Source of the DNA: Candidatus Scatosoma pullistercoris
GTDB lineage: Bacteria > Bacillota > Clostridia > Christensenellales > Borkfalkiaceae
Direction: 5' to 3'
NCBI GenBank assembly: GCA_018714725.1
Contig: DVMZ01000048.1
Location: forward strand, 1-10,762
DNA length: 10,762 nt
Below, one piece after another: positions 1-5,628 of this stretch. Each line of letters starts with the position of its first letter. The first letter of the stretch is position 1. A program made the position numbers and the translations under genes. Under the pieces are notes generated by a model. That model did not search any database. It was not told the DNA's origin and was given only the letters and a program-made list of their open reading frames with translations.

Positions 1-29
1 TTTCAAGACTCATCGGTTAACCTCTTTTC

Positions 30-59
30 AACCACGCGACTATCGCGTGGTTTTTCTTT
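30..59 (+). terminator. Rho-independent terminator of an off-window plus-strand gene
   Basis: A perfect 9-bp stem (30-38 with 44-52, AACCACGCG/CGCGTGGTT) encloses a 5-base loop and runs directly into a T-rich tail (TTTTTCTTT, 51-59). The tail lies on the plus strand, so it would end transcription arriving from a plus-strand gene to the left of the window. That gene would converge on hydA. No reading frame in the first 29 bases can be assigned to it. Confidence 0.8.
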
Positions 60-61
60 AT

Positions 62-100
62 ATCAAAAAAACAGCAGACCCGTCAGAAGGTCTGCTGTTT
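62..100 (-). terminator. Rho-independent terminator of the hydrogenase operon
   Basis: A perfect 12-bp stem (69-80 with 89-100, AAACAGCAGACC/GGTCTGCTGTTT) has an 8-base loop. Read on the minus strand it is followed by an uninterrupted run of T residues (TGTTTTTTTGATA). It lies about 145 bases beyond the hydA stop codon and is the strongest candidate end for that transcript. It sits back to back with the plus-strand terminator at 30-59. Confidence 0.85.
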
Positions 101-168
101 GCGTTTTACAGGTTCTGAATATCTGCCGCCGCTTCCTTGCCCCCTTTCTCCGCCCGCCCCGGCCGGAG

Positions 169-213
169 AAAAACGCCGCGCCGCAAAAAGGGGGTTTCTC
201 TTTTTACGGCGGC
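169..213 (-). terminator. Possible upstream terminator or 3'-UTR hairpin after hydA
   Basis: On the minus strand, GCCGC and AAAAAG (213-200, with a 3-base bulge at 206-208) can pair with CTTTTT and GCGGC (190-180) around a 9-base loop. Six GC-rich bases then precede a T5 run (173-169). This lies 32 bases after the hydA stop codon. The bulge and the gap before the T run make it weaker than the terminator at 62-100. It could instead protect the message from 3' exonucleases. The rest of 101-244 shows no gene. Confidence 0.3.
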
Positions 214-244
214 CCCACCCGGGAAAAATTCCGCGGACAGCCGA

Positions 245-1984
245 TCAGTCGGCGGATTCGCCGGGCATGAGCCAGGCTTTGTGATCGGTGTGCAGAAGCT
301 CGTGCGCGCGATGGGACATGGGCTTTTGCAGATAATTTTCATAGCATTTGACGACGGAGGGATTCTCGTGCGAGAAGCGGAGTTTGCTCTCCTTGTCCAG
401 CTTGCGCAGGGTTCCGCCGCGCTCTTCCGCCAGTTCGCAGCCCTCGTGAATGGGCTGACCGCCGCCGCCCGCGCAGCCGCCGGGGCAGGCCATGATTTCG
501 ACGAAATCGTACTTCACTTCACCGCGCACAATCGCGTCCATGAGCCTGCGGGTGTTGCCGAGGCCGTGCGCTACGGCGACGGAAATTTCCGTTCCCGCCA
601 CGTCGAATTTGGCTTCCTTCCAGCCCTGCATACCGCGGACGGCATAGAACGCGTCGGGATCGGGATTCTTGCCCGTCACCATATAATAGGCGGAGCGAAG
701 CGCCGCTTCCATAACGCCGCCCGTCGTGCCGAAGATGACGCCCGCGCCCGTACCGACGCCGAGCGGCTGATCGAACTCCTCTTCTTTGAGGTCCTGCGGA
801 ATGATGTGTTCCGCGCGGATAAGGCGGTCGATCTCGCGGGTCGTGAGCACGACGTCCACATCCTGTCCGGCACCCGCGTCGTTCATGTTGGGCAGAGCGC
901 ATTCATGCTTTTTCGCCACACAGGGCATCACCGAAATGCAGAAAATGCGTTCCGGCTCCACGCCCAGAAGATCGGCGTAGTAGCTCTTGGCGATCGCGCC
1001 GAACATCTGCTGCGGCGATTTCGCCGTGGACAGACGGGATACATAGTCGGGATACTGGGATTTCACAAACCGTACCCAACCCGGACAGCAGGAGGTGAAC
1101 ATCGGCTTGCCGGACTTCTTGATTTCGGGAAGCCGTTTCAAAAACTCGCTGCCCTCTTCCATAATCGTGAGGTCGGCGGAGAAATCGGTGTCGAATATGT
1201 AATTGACCCCCATGCGGCGGAGCGCCGAGACCAGGCGCTTGACCGTGGCGAACTCGCCGGGCAGTCCGAAGCTCTCGCCCCAGGCGGCGCGGACGGCGGG
1301 CGCGATCTGCACGACGGTGATCTTTTCGGGATCGGCCAACGCGTCAAGCACTCTGTCCGTATCGTCTCTCTCCCGCAGCGCCCCCGTCGGGCAATGGGTG
1401 ATGCACTGGCCGCAGAGGGTGCATTCCGTCTCCTTGATCATGCGCCCGTGCGAGACGTCCACCGTCGTGCGCGAACCCGTATTGGTGACGTCCCAGATGT
1501 GCATATCCTGTATTTTATCGCATACCTGTACGCAGCGCATGCACTTAATGCACTTGTTCGCGTCGCGTACAAGCGGGAAATTCTTCGGCCAGGTCGCCTT
1601 GACGAAATGCTTCTCAAACCGCTGATCGATGATGTCGAGATCGTTGGCGAGATTCTGCAAAGAGCAGTTCCGGCTGCGCACGCAGGTGGCGCAATGCGCG
1701 TCGTGCTGAGAGAGAATCAGCTCCACATTGATTTTGCGGGTATTGCGCACTTTGGGGCTGTTGGTGTAAATCTCCATGCCCTCTTTCACTTCGTTGTTGC
1801 AGGCGGTGACCAGCTTTTCCTTGCCCTTGATCTCCACCACGCACACACGGCAGGCTCCGATTTCATTGATATCTTTGAGAAAACAGAGCGTGGGGATGGA
1901 AACGCCTGCTTTCGCCGCGGCGTTGAGAATCGTGGTGCCCTCTTCCACCGAAACGGGAATGTCGTTGACTTTCAGATTTACCAT
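245..1984 (-). CDS. hydA: [FeFe] hydrogenase catalytic subunit (multi-cluster, HydA/HndD type)
   Basis: A cytoplasmic iron-only hydrogenase that interconverts 2H+ plus electrons with H2; 579 residues, like HndD and clostridial CpI. The N-terminus is a plant-ferredoxin-like [2Fe-2S] domain (C34, C45, C48, C62). Then come the His-Cys3 [4Fe-4S] site (H94, C98, C101, C107) and a two-[4Fe-4S] ferredoxin domain (C145/148/151/155 and C188/191/194/198). The H-cluster domain has all three signatures: TSCCPGW (297-303), MPCVAKKHE (353-361) and MACPGGC (498-504). Its ligands are therefore C300, C355, C500 and C504. The CpI proton-relay residues are also present (E277, E280, C299, S319). The C-terminal small-subunit segment is fused. 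The start is the ATG at 1984, behind an AAAGGAGGGAGGG purine block; an in-frame extension to 2149 only reads back into the upstream gene. It overlaps that gene by 7 bases, suggesting translational coupling. The maturases HydE, HydF and HydG are not in the window. Function is very secure; the electron partner is inferred from the neighbour. Confidence 0.97.
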   Translation of the reverse strand: MVNLKVNDIPVSVEEGTTILNAAAKAGVSIPTLCFLKDINEIGACRVCVVEIKGKEKLVTACNNEVKEGMEIYTNSPKVRNTRKINVELILSQHDAHCATCVRSRNCSLQNLANDLDIIDQRFEKHFVKATWPKNFPLVRDANKCIKCMRCVQVCDKIQDMHIWDVTNTGSRTTVDVSHGRMIKETECTLCGQCITHCPTGALRERDDTDRVLDALADPEKITVVQIAPAVRAAWGESFGLPGEFATVKRLVSALRRMGVNYIFDTDFSADLTIMEEGSEFLKRLPEIKKSGKPMFTSCCPGWVRFVKSQYPDYVSRLSTAKSPQQMFGAIAKSYYADLLGVEPERIFCISVMPCVAKKHECALPNMNDAGAGQDVDVVLTTREIDRLIRAEHIIPQDLKEEEFDQPLGVGTGAGVIFGTTGGVMEAALRSAYYMVTGKNPDPDAFYAVRGMQGWKEAKFDVAGTEISVAVAHGLGNTRRLMDAIVRGEVKYDFVEIMACPGGCAGGGGQPIHEGCELAEERGGTLRKLDKESKLRFSHENPSVVKCYENYLQKPMSHRAHELLHTDHKAWLMPGESAD

Positions 1985-3810
1985 TTTTCCACCCTCCCTC
2001 CTTTGAAGATACCGTAGCCGAAGTGATCGCAGCGAAGGCACCGGCGCGCCTCCTGCAAAGCCTCTTCTTCGCTCATGCCGCATTCCATCAGCTTGAAGTC
2101 CTTCTTGCGCTCGGAAGCGTTGCGCTCCTTCATGTTCACCCGGCCGCAAGGCAGACGGTCGTCCAGCCGGATGGGCGGGATATCCACGTCCACTTTGAGT
2201 TCGTGACGGAAGCCGAGATATTCGTCGATGTTCGCCGCGGCGACCTTGCCCGCCGCGATGGCGCGGATGACGGTGGCGGGACCGGTCACGCAGTCGCCGC
2301 CCGCAAACACGCCGGGAATATCCTTGATCCCGCTCCAGTTCAGCGCGTCGATCACGCCGCGTTTGACGGGAATGCCGTGTTTTTCAAAGTTCCTCGATTC
2401 GATGCCCTGGCCGATGGCCACCAGCACCATATCGCAGGCAAGCCTCTCTTCGGGCTTTTCCGAATTGCAGGGCTTGGGTCTGCCGCGATCGTAAGCGCCG
2501 ATGATCTGGGGCTTGACCCAGAGCGCCACGGCGTTGCCCTTTTCGTCCTTTTCGATGCGCAGGGGGGAGCAGAGTTCCAGTACTTCGCACCCCTCTTCGA
2601 TGGCGCCGGCCACTTCTTCTTTCATGGCGGTCATATCCACCTGGCGACGGCGGTAGACAATGCGCACCCGCTTAGCGCCGAGTCGGATGGAAGAACGGGC
2701 CACGTCCATGGCGACGTTGCCGCCGCCGATGACGATGATGTCCTTGCCCTTGAAATCGGGCATCTCGTCGTCGCCGATTCCGCGGAGCATTTCCACCGCG
2801 GACACGACGCCCTTTGCGTCCTCGCCTTCGATGCCGATCTTTTTATCCGTCTGCGCGCCGATCGCGATATACACTGCGTCAAAGTCCTTTTTGAGATCGA
2901 GTATGCTGGGATTTTCGCCCACGGTCGTCTCCGTCTTCACTTCCACGCCGACGGACATCAGCTGCGCGATCTCTTTGTCGAGAATTTCTCTCGGCAGACG
3001 ATAGCTGGGAATGCCGTAACGGAGCATGCCGCCCAGCTTTTTCTTCGCTTCAAACAGGGTGACCGAATGCCCCATCAGCGACAAATAGTAAGCCGCGGAA
3101 ATACCGCCGGGGCCGCCGCCGATCACCGCCACCTTCTTGCCCGTCGGGGGCAGGGGGTTGGGTACGGGCACGTCGCCCGCATGTTCCGCCGCATAGCGTT
3201 TAAGGCCGCGGATATTGATGGACGCGTCCATCATACTGCGGCGGCAACGCACTTCGCAAGGGTGTTCGCAGATGAGTCCGCACACCGCCACCAGGGGGTT
3301 GTCCTTGCGGATCAGGCGGACGGCGTCCGCGTTTCTGCCCGCTTCGACAAGGGATATGTAACCGGGAATGTCCACGCCCGCGGGACACTGCGCCACGCAG
3401 GGAACGGGCTGATTGAGCGTGCATTTGCAGCGCCCGTGCTCGATGTGCTCGACAAAATCGTCGCGGAAGCCCTCGATGCCTTTCAGCACCATTCTCGCCG
3501 CCTCGTAACCGATCGCGCAATCGGCGGAATAATAAATTCCCTCCGCCGTTTTCCGGATGAGTTCGATGGTGTCCAGCGTAGCGTTGCCGTCCAGAACGTC
3601 GTCCAGAAGTTTTTCCAGCGTTCCCAGCCCGATACGGCAGGGCACGCATTTGCCGCAGGATTGGGCATGGCACATCTTCAGGAACGAAGCCGCCATATCC
3701 ACAGGACAAAGTCCGGAAGGGCTGGCGCTGATGCGGCGTTCCACATCTTTATACAGCTCCTCCACGGTTGCCTGTGCCTTGTTCTGCGTAATGATACTCA
3801 GTCTGCTCAT
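1978..3810 (-). CDS. NAD(P)H flavoprotein: NuoF-type [4Fe-4S] domain fused to GltD/NfnB-like oxidoreductase
   Basis: A 610-residue cytoplasmic flavoprotein, probably the NAD(P)H-oxidising (or NAD(P)+-reducing) partner of the hydrogenase. Residues about 10-120 match the C-terminal [4Fe-4S] domain of NuoF/HydB (SCGKCVPCRIG with C52, C55, C58, and C98 in DCAIG), but the FMN- and NADH-binding part of NuoF is missing. A GltD-type double-cluster domain follows (C138, C142, C177, C181, C185, C189). Next are the FAD Rossmann motif GGGPGG (231-236), the NAD(P) Rossmann motif GGGN (362-365) with YRRR (386-389), and the FAD-closing GDCVTGP (505-511). The C-terminus has a CLRCD motif (591-595). The arginine cluster after the second Rossmann fold resembles NADP(H)-binding GltD proteins, but cofactor choice is not proven. 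The ATG at 3810 is chosen because GGGAGG lies just upstream of it; the in-frame ATG at 3822 has no good site. It is the first gene of the operon. Glutamate synthase is unlikely because no large GltB/GltA subunit is present. Confidence 0.9.
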   Translation of the reverse strand: MSRLSIITQNKAQATVEELYKDVERRISASPSGLCPVDMAASFLKMCHAQSCGKCVPCRIGLGTLEKLLDDVLDGNATLDTIELIRKTAEGIYYSADCAIGYEAARMVLKGIEGFRDDFVEHIEHGRCKCTLNQPVPCVAQCPAGVDIPGYISLVEAGRNADAVRLIRKDNPLVAVCGLICEHPCEVRCRRSMMDASINIRGLKRYAAEHAGDVPVPNPLPPTGKKVAVIGGGPGGISAAYYLSLMGHSVTLFEAKKKLGGMLRYGIPSYRLPREILDKEIAQLMSVGVEVKTETTVGENPSILDLKKDFDAVYIAIGAQTDKKIGIEGEDAKGVVSAVEMLRGIGDDEMPDFKGKDIIVIGGGNVAMDVARSSIRLGAKRVRIVYRRRQVDMTAMKEEVAGAIEEGCEVLELCSPLRIEKDEKGNAVALWVKPQIIGAYDRGRPKPCNSEKPEERLACDMVLVAIGQGIESRNFEKHGIPVKRGVIDALNWSGIKDIPGVFAGGDCVTGPATVIRAIAAGKVAAANIDEYLGFRHELKVDVDIPPIRLDDRLPCGRVNMKERNASERKKDFKLMECGMSEEEALQEARRCLRCDHFGYGIFKGGRVEKW

Positions 3811-3820
3811 AATTCCTCCC
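3811..3820 (-). promoter_or_regulatory. Ribosome binding site that sets the flavoprotein start
   Basis: GGGAGG (3820-3815) sits four bases before the ATG at 3810. The upstream in-frame ATG at 3822-3820 runs into this purine block and has only weak complementarity ahead of it. The shorter, 610-residue product is therefore preferred. Confidence 0.75.
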
Positions 3821-3822
3821 AT

Positions 3823-4146
3823 CTCTGTTTCAACGGACGGAAAATTCCTCTTTCGTGTCTGCGGATTTCCCGCCGCCGTTAATACCGACAGCTATTATTG
3901 TACCATATGAATCCCGGGAAGTCAAATAAAAAGTAAACGTTTTATCCCCTCTTTTTTTGTTCGGAAACGACAGTTTTTCCTCGCTCTCCCTTCCTGCGGA
4001 ATTTTGCCTCGTCCGACGGCCGCGCTGCCTTTCAGCCTTCCTCCTCCCCGTTTTGTCCGCTTCATTTTCCGCGCCCGGTTTCCGGCGGGAAGGCAAATCG
4101 CCGCGGGGGCTTTTCTTCGCGAAAAGCCCCCGCGGCGCCTGTTTTT
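3823..4146. other. Intergenic region: hydrogenase promoter, 5' leader and a strong hairpin
   Basis: This 324-base stretch holds the hydrogenase-operon leader (about 80 bases), its promoter (3897-3925) and a 17-bp hairpin (4099-4137). The remaining 170 or so bases (3926-4098) are pyrimidine-rich on the plus strand and show no convincing gene. An 88-codon minus-strand open frame (3830-4096) crosses the promoter and has no recognisable content. I saw no Rex-like palindrome or riboswitch fold. Confidence 0.6.
3897..3925 (-). promoter_or_regulatory. Sigma-A promoter of the flavoprotein-hydA operon
   Basis: On the minus strand, TTGACT (3925-3920) and TACAAT (3902-3897) are separated by exactly 17 bases. 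A TG dinucleotide one base before the -10 makes it an extended -10 element. Transcription should start near 3890, leaving a leader of about 80 bases before the ATG at 3810. It is the best-formed promoter in the window and predicts high basal expression of the hydrogenase. Confidence 0.85.
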
Positions 4147-4148
4147 TT
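4099..4148. terminator. Strong hairpin with T-run on the plus strand (possibly bidirectional)
   Basis: A perfect 17-bp stem (4099-4115 with 4121-4137) encloses the loop TTCGC. On the plus strand it is followed by CCTG and seven T residues (4142-4148), as in an intrinsic terminator. The only nearby gene ending here is on the minus strand (stop codon at 4149-4147). In that direction the stem is followed only by ATTTGCCTT, a poor U-tract. It may end the minus-strand gene inefficiently and also block plus-strand or antisense transcription. Confidence 0.6.
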
Positions 4149-4563
4149 ATTTACCGGACTTCTCCCATCCCGAAAGGTCGATGCTCACCGCATCCGCCCC
4201 TTCTTCCTGCAACACCCACTCGTACAGTTCCTGCCTTTTTAACCGCTCTTCCGTCCTGTTTCCCGGGCACTCCGCTTCCGCCAGTTTTTCCGCCAGTTTC
4301 CATTGCCAGGACTGCTCCTCATATCCGTCCAGATATTTCCGCATTTTTTCCAGCGCCCGTTCCGCCGTGAGTCCCGCCTGCAATTCCGTCAGCGCCGGAC
4401 CCGCTCCTTTCGCCCGGAGATACTCCCGGACCAGTTTCTCCTTGACGTCCTCGTAATCCGACACTTCTTCACAGACTCCCCCGCCGTTTGCCACGACGTA
4501 CGCCCCCAGCACCGCCAGCCTCAGAAGCCTTTCCGCCTCTCTCTCGTCGCATGTGAATTGCAT
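4147..4563 (-). CDS. Hypothetical small acidic protein, unrecognised
   Basis: A 138-residue soluble protein with no signal peptide or clear membrane span. It is mostly predicted helix. An N-terminal hydrophobic helix around residues 14-26 (LLRLAVLGAYVVA) is followed by a charged stretch (DYEDVKEKLVREYLRAK) and a Lys/Glu-rich C-terminal half with several Trp and Tyr. The overall pattern, a hydrophobic LxLAxLG-type helix near the start and an acidic Tyr/Trp-rich end, loosely recalls uncharacterised clostridial proteins of about 140 residues. That is memory only, and no function is proposed. The ATG at 4563 is chosen because GGGAG lies four bases upstream and AGGAG a little further. A 42-codon in-frame extension to 4689 is very rich in Lys, Arg and Gly and lacks a supporting site. 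The gene diverges from the HTH regulator at 4910 and ends at the 4099-4148 hairpin. Confidence 0.65.
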   Translation of the reverse strand: MQFTCDEREAERLLRLAVLGAYVVANGGGVCEEVSDYEDVKEKLVREYLRAKGAGPALTELQAGLTAERALEKMRKYLDGYEEQSWQWKLAEKLAEAECPGNRTEERLKRQELYEWVLQEEGADAVSIDLSGWEKSGK

Positions 4564-4909
4564 CTGACTCCCTTTCTCCTTTCTTTTTTTCTTTCGTGCC
4601 CGCCAGGCCTTACATCCGGTCACTTTCCCCCGGTTGCCCGTCCCTGTTTCCGCACCCGTCCTTTCGTTATATTTTTCCGCCCCTTTCACAAGATAAAAGA
4701 AACCCCGCTCCGCCCCCCGAACCGCTCCCTGCCCCCCTCTTTCCGTCCCTATCTCCCGAAAATACTCGGAATACCAAATCTTACCTATCCAAAAGAGCGA
4801 AAAAATCCATTAAACTATTCTCGGAAAACAATTTTTTGCAGGATGACGCGTTGCTTTTGATAGGTAACGCTATTTGTCTATCATTTCCTGCCGAAAAAAA
4901 GGAATTGTC
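4564..4909. other. Divergent intergenic region between the hypothetical gene and the HTH regulator
   Basis: These 346 bases separate two divergent genes. From 4564 to about 4760 the plus strand is strongly C/T-rich with no recognisable gene. A possible minus-strand -10 (TATAAC, 4671-4666) could serve the hypothetical gene, but a convincing -35 is missing. From about 4760 to 4909 the sequence becomes AT-richer and holds the inverted repeats listed at 4781-4882, ahead of the HTH gene. Confidence 0.5.
4781..4882. repeat. Inverted repeats upstream of the HTH gene, candidate operator
   Basis: TTACCTATC (4781-4789) and its exact reverse complement GATAGGTAA (4859-4867) are 69 bases apart. The right copy also begins a 24-bp imperfect palindrome whose outer arms are GATAG (4859-4863) and CTATC (4878-4882). 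A weak plus-strand promoter (TTGCAG at 4836-4841, then 17 bases, then GATAGG) would overlap the right-hand site. Repeated half-sites at a promoter beside a DNA-binding protein gene suggest autoregulation. That is inference only. Confidence 0.4.
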
Positions 4910-5392
4910 ATGTCGAAATCCCCTGAAAATGCCTTATATCGGACTTCTCCCGTTTTCAAGAAGCGAATCACTCAACTCATTTACCGGCAGAACTGTACCA
5001 GCAAAAAGGAATTTGCCGCGCTGGTGGGCGTCAGCGAACCCACGATCACGCGGGCCACCCTCGACGGCATCATTCCCACCGTGCCCGTCCTGCTCACCGT
5101 TGCCGACGCCCTGGGCATTTCCGTTGAATACCTGCTGGGGCGGAGCGACGACGACCGATTGACGCCGGCCGAAGTTCCCGCTTCTTTTCATATCCGCATC
5201 GAACAATTAAAGAGGGAGCGGAATACAAATTACGGAGAAATCTGCAAGAAAATGCGGTTCCCGCGCACTTATTTTTACGAGTGGCTGAAAGAAAAAACCT
5301 TCCCCTGCGCGGACTATCTCGTGGCCATTGCGGACTATTTCGGCGTTTCCGCCGATTACCTGCTGGGCAGAACGGACGTCCGCCGGCGCTGA
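4910..5392 (+). CDS. Tandem helix-turn-helix (XRE/Cro-type) transcriptional regulator
   Basis: A 160-residue cytoplasmic DNA-binding protein made of two lambda-repressor-like helix-turn-helix units. Unit 1 spans residues about 16-79 (FKKRITQLI...FAALVGVSEPTITRA...SVEYLLGRSD). Unit 2 spans about 93-156 (FHIRIEQLKRER...ICKKMRFPRTYFYEWL...SADYLLGRTD). Each ends with the VSxxYLLGRxD signature common in Firmicutes XRE regulators, so the protein probably arose by internal duplication. There is no ligand-binding, peptidase or membrane domain. The ATG at 4910 has AAAGGA six bases upstream; the longer frame opens with TTG at 4874 and has no ribosome site. It diverges from the small hypothetical gene and is the only plus-strand gene in the window. 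It may bind the inverted repeats upstream of itself. The targets are unknown. Confidence 0.85.
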   Translation: MSKSPENALYRTSPVFKKRITQLIYRQNCTSKKEFAALVGVSEPTITRATLDGIIPTVPVLLTVADALGISVEYLLGRSDDDRLTPAEVPASFHIRIEQLKRERNTNYGEICKKMRFPRTYFYEWLKEKTFPCADYLVAIADYFGVSADYLLGRTDVRRR

Positions 5393-5463
5393 ACGGCCGG
5401 TTTCCCGCCCTTTTCGCCGCGATCCGGCCTTACCCGCATTCTTATCGATATTATAACCCACCT

Positions 5464-5541
5464 GCCGGAAAAAGTCAAGAAAAAATTATTGCGGCGGGAG
5501 ACAATTTTTTCCGGCGGGCCTGCTCCGGCCGCAATTTTTTT
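5464..5541 (+). terminator. Possible terminator or structured RNA after the HTH gene
   Basis: Two perfect inverted repeats interleave. GCCGGAAAAA (5464-5473) pairs with 5506-5515, and ATTGCGGC (5488-5495) pairs with 5528-5535. The second runs into seven T residues (5535-5541) on the plus strand, as a terminator would. The loops are long (32 bases each), so each hairpin alone is modest. It lies about 70 bases past the HTH stop codon. The rest of 5393-5571 shows no gene. Confidence 0.4.
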
Positions 5542-5565
5542 CAGTCGCCAAATCCCTGCCCTTTG

Positions 5566-5607
5566 CAGAAAAACTGGCGCGGCTTTTTCTTAAAAGCCGC
5601 GCCGGTT
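5566..5607 (-). terminator. Rho-independent terminator of ppk1
   Basis: A 12-bp perfect stem (5576-5587 with 5592-5603, GGCGCGGCTTTT/AAAAGCCGCGCC) has a 4-base loop. It extends four more pairs, including one G-U, to 5572-5607. On the minus strand it is followed by AGTTTTTCTG. It begins about 22 bases after the ppk1 stop codon, the expected place for the end of the pfkA-ppx-ppk1 transcript. Confidence 0.85.
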
Positions 5608-5628
5608 GCTTTGTATGTATCGATCCTC

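Noticed and set aside
1..20. Possible 3' end of a plus-strand coding region (one frame stops at 18-20)
   Set aside because: Five codons are too few to assign a frame or a product. Only the terminator that follows supports a gene there.
1985..2149. 55-codon N-terminal extension of hydA
   Set aside because: It only reads another frame of the upstream gene. Hydrogenase homology begins at the ATG at 1984, which has its own strong ribosome site.
137..3882. Very long plus-strand open frames (over 600 codons) opposite hydA and the flavoprotein
   Set aside because: They lie antisense to two genes with complete family motifs. The translations are Arg/His/Ala-rich with no recognisable domain. They arise from GC-rich codon use.
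3830..4096. 88-codon minus-strand open frame upstream of the flavoprotein
   Set aside because: It covers the strong -35/-10 promoter, is dominated by Arg/Lys/Glu and has no recognisable motif.
4564..4689. 42-codon N-terminal extension of the small hypothetical gene
   Set aside because: It is highly basic and unlike the acidic body, with no ribosome site ahead of it. The ATG at 4563 has one.
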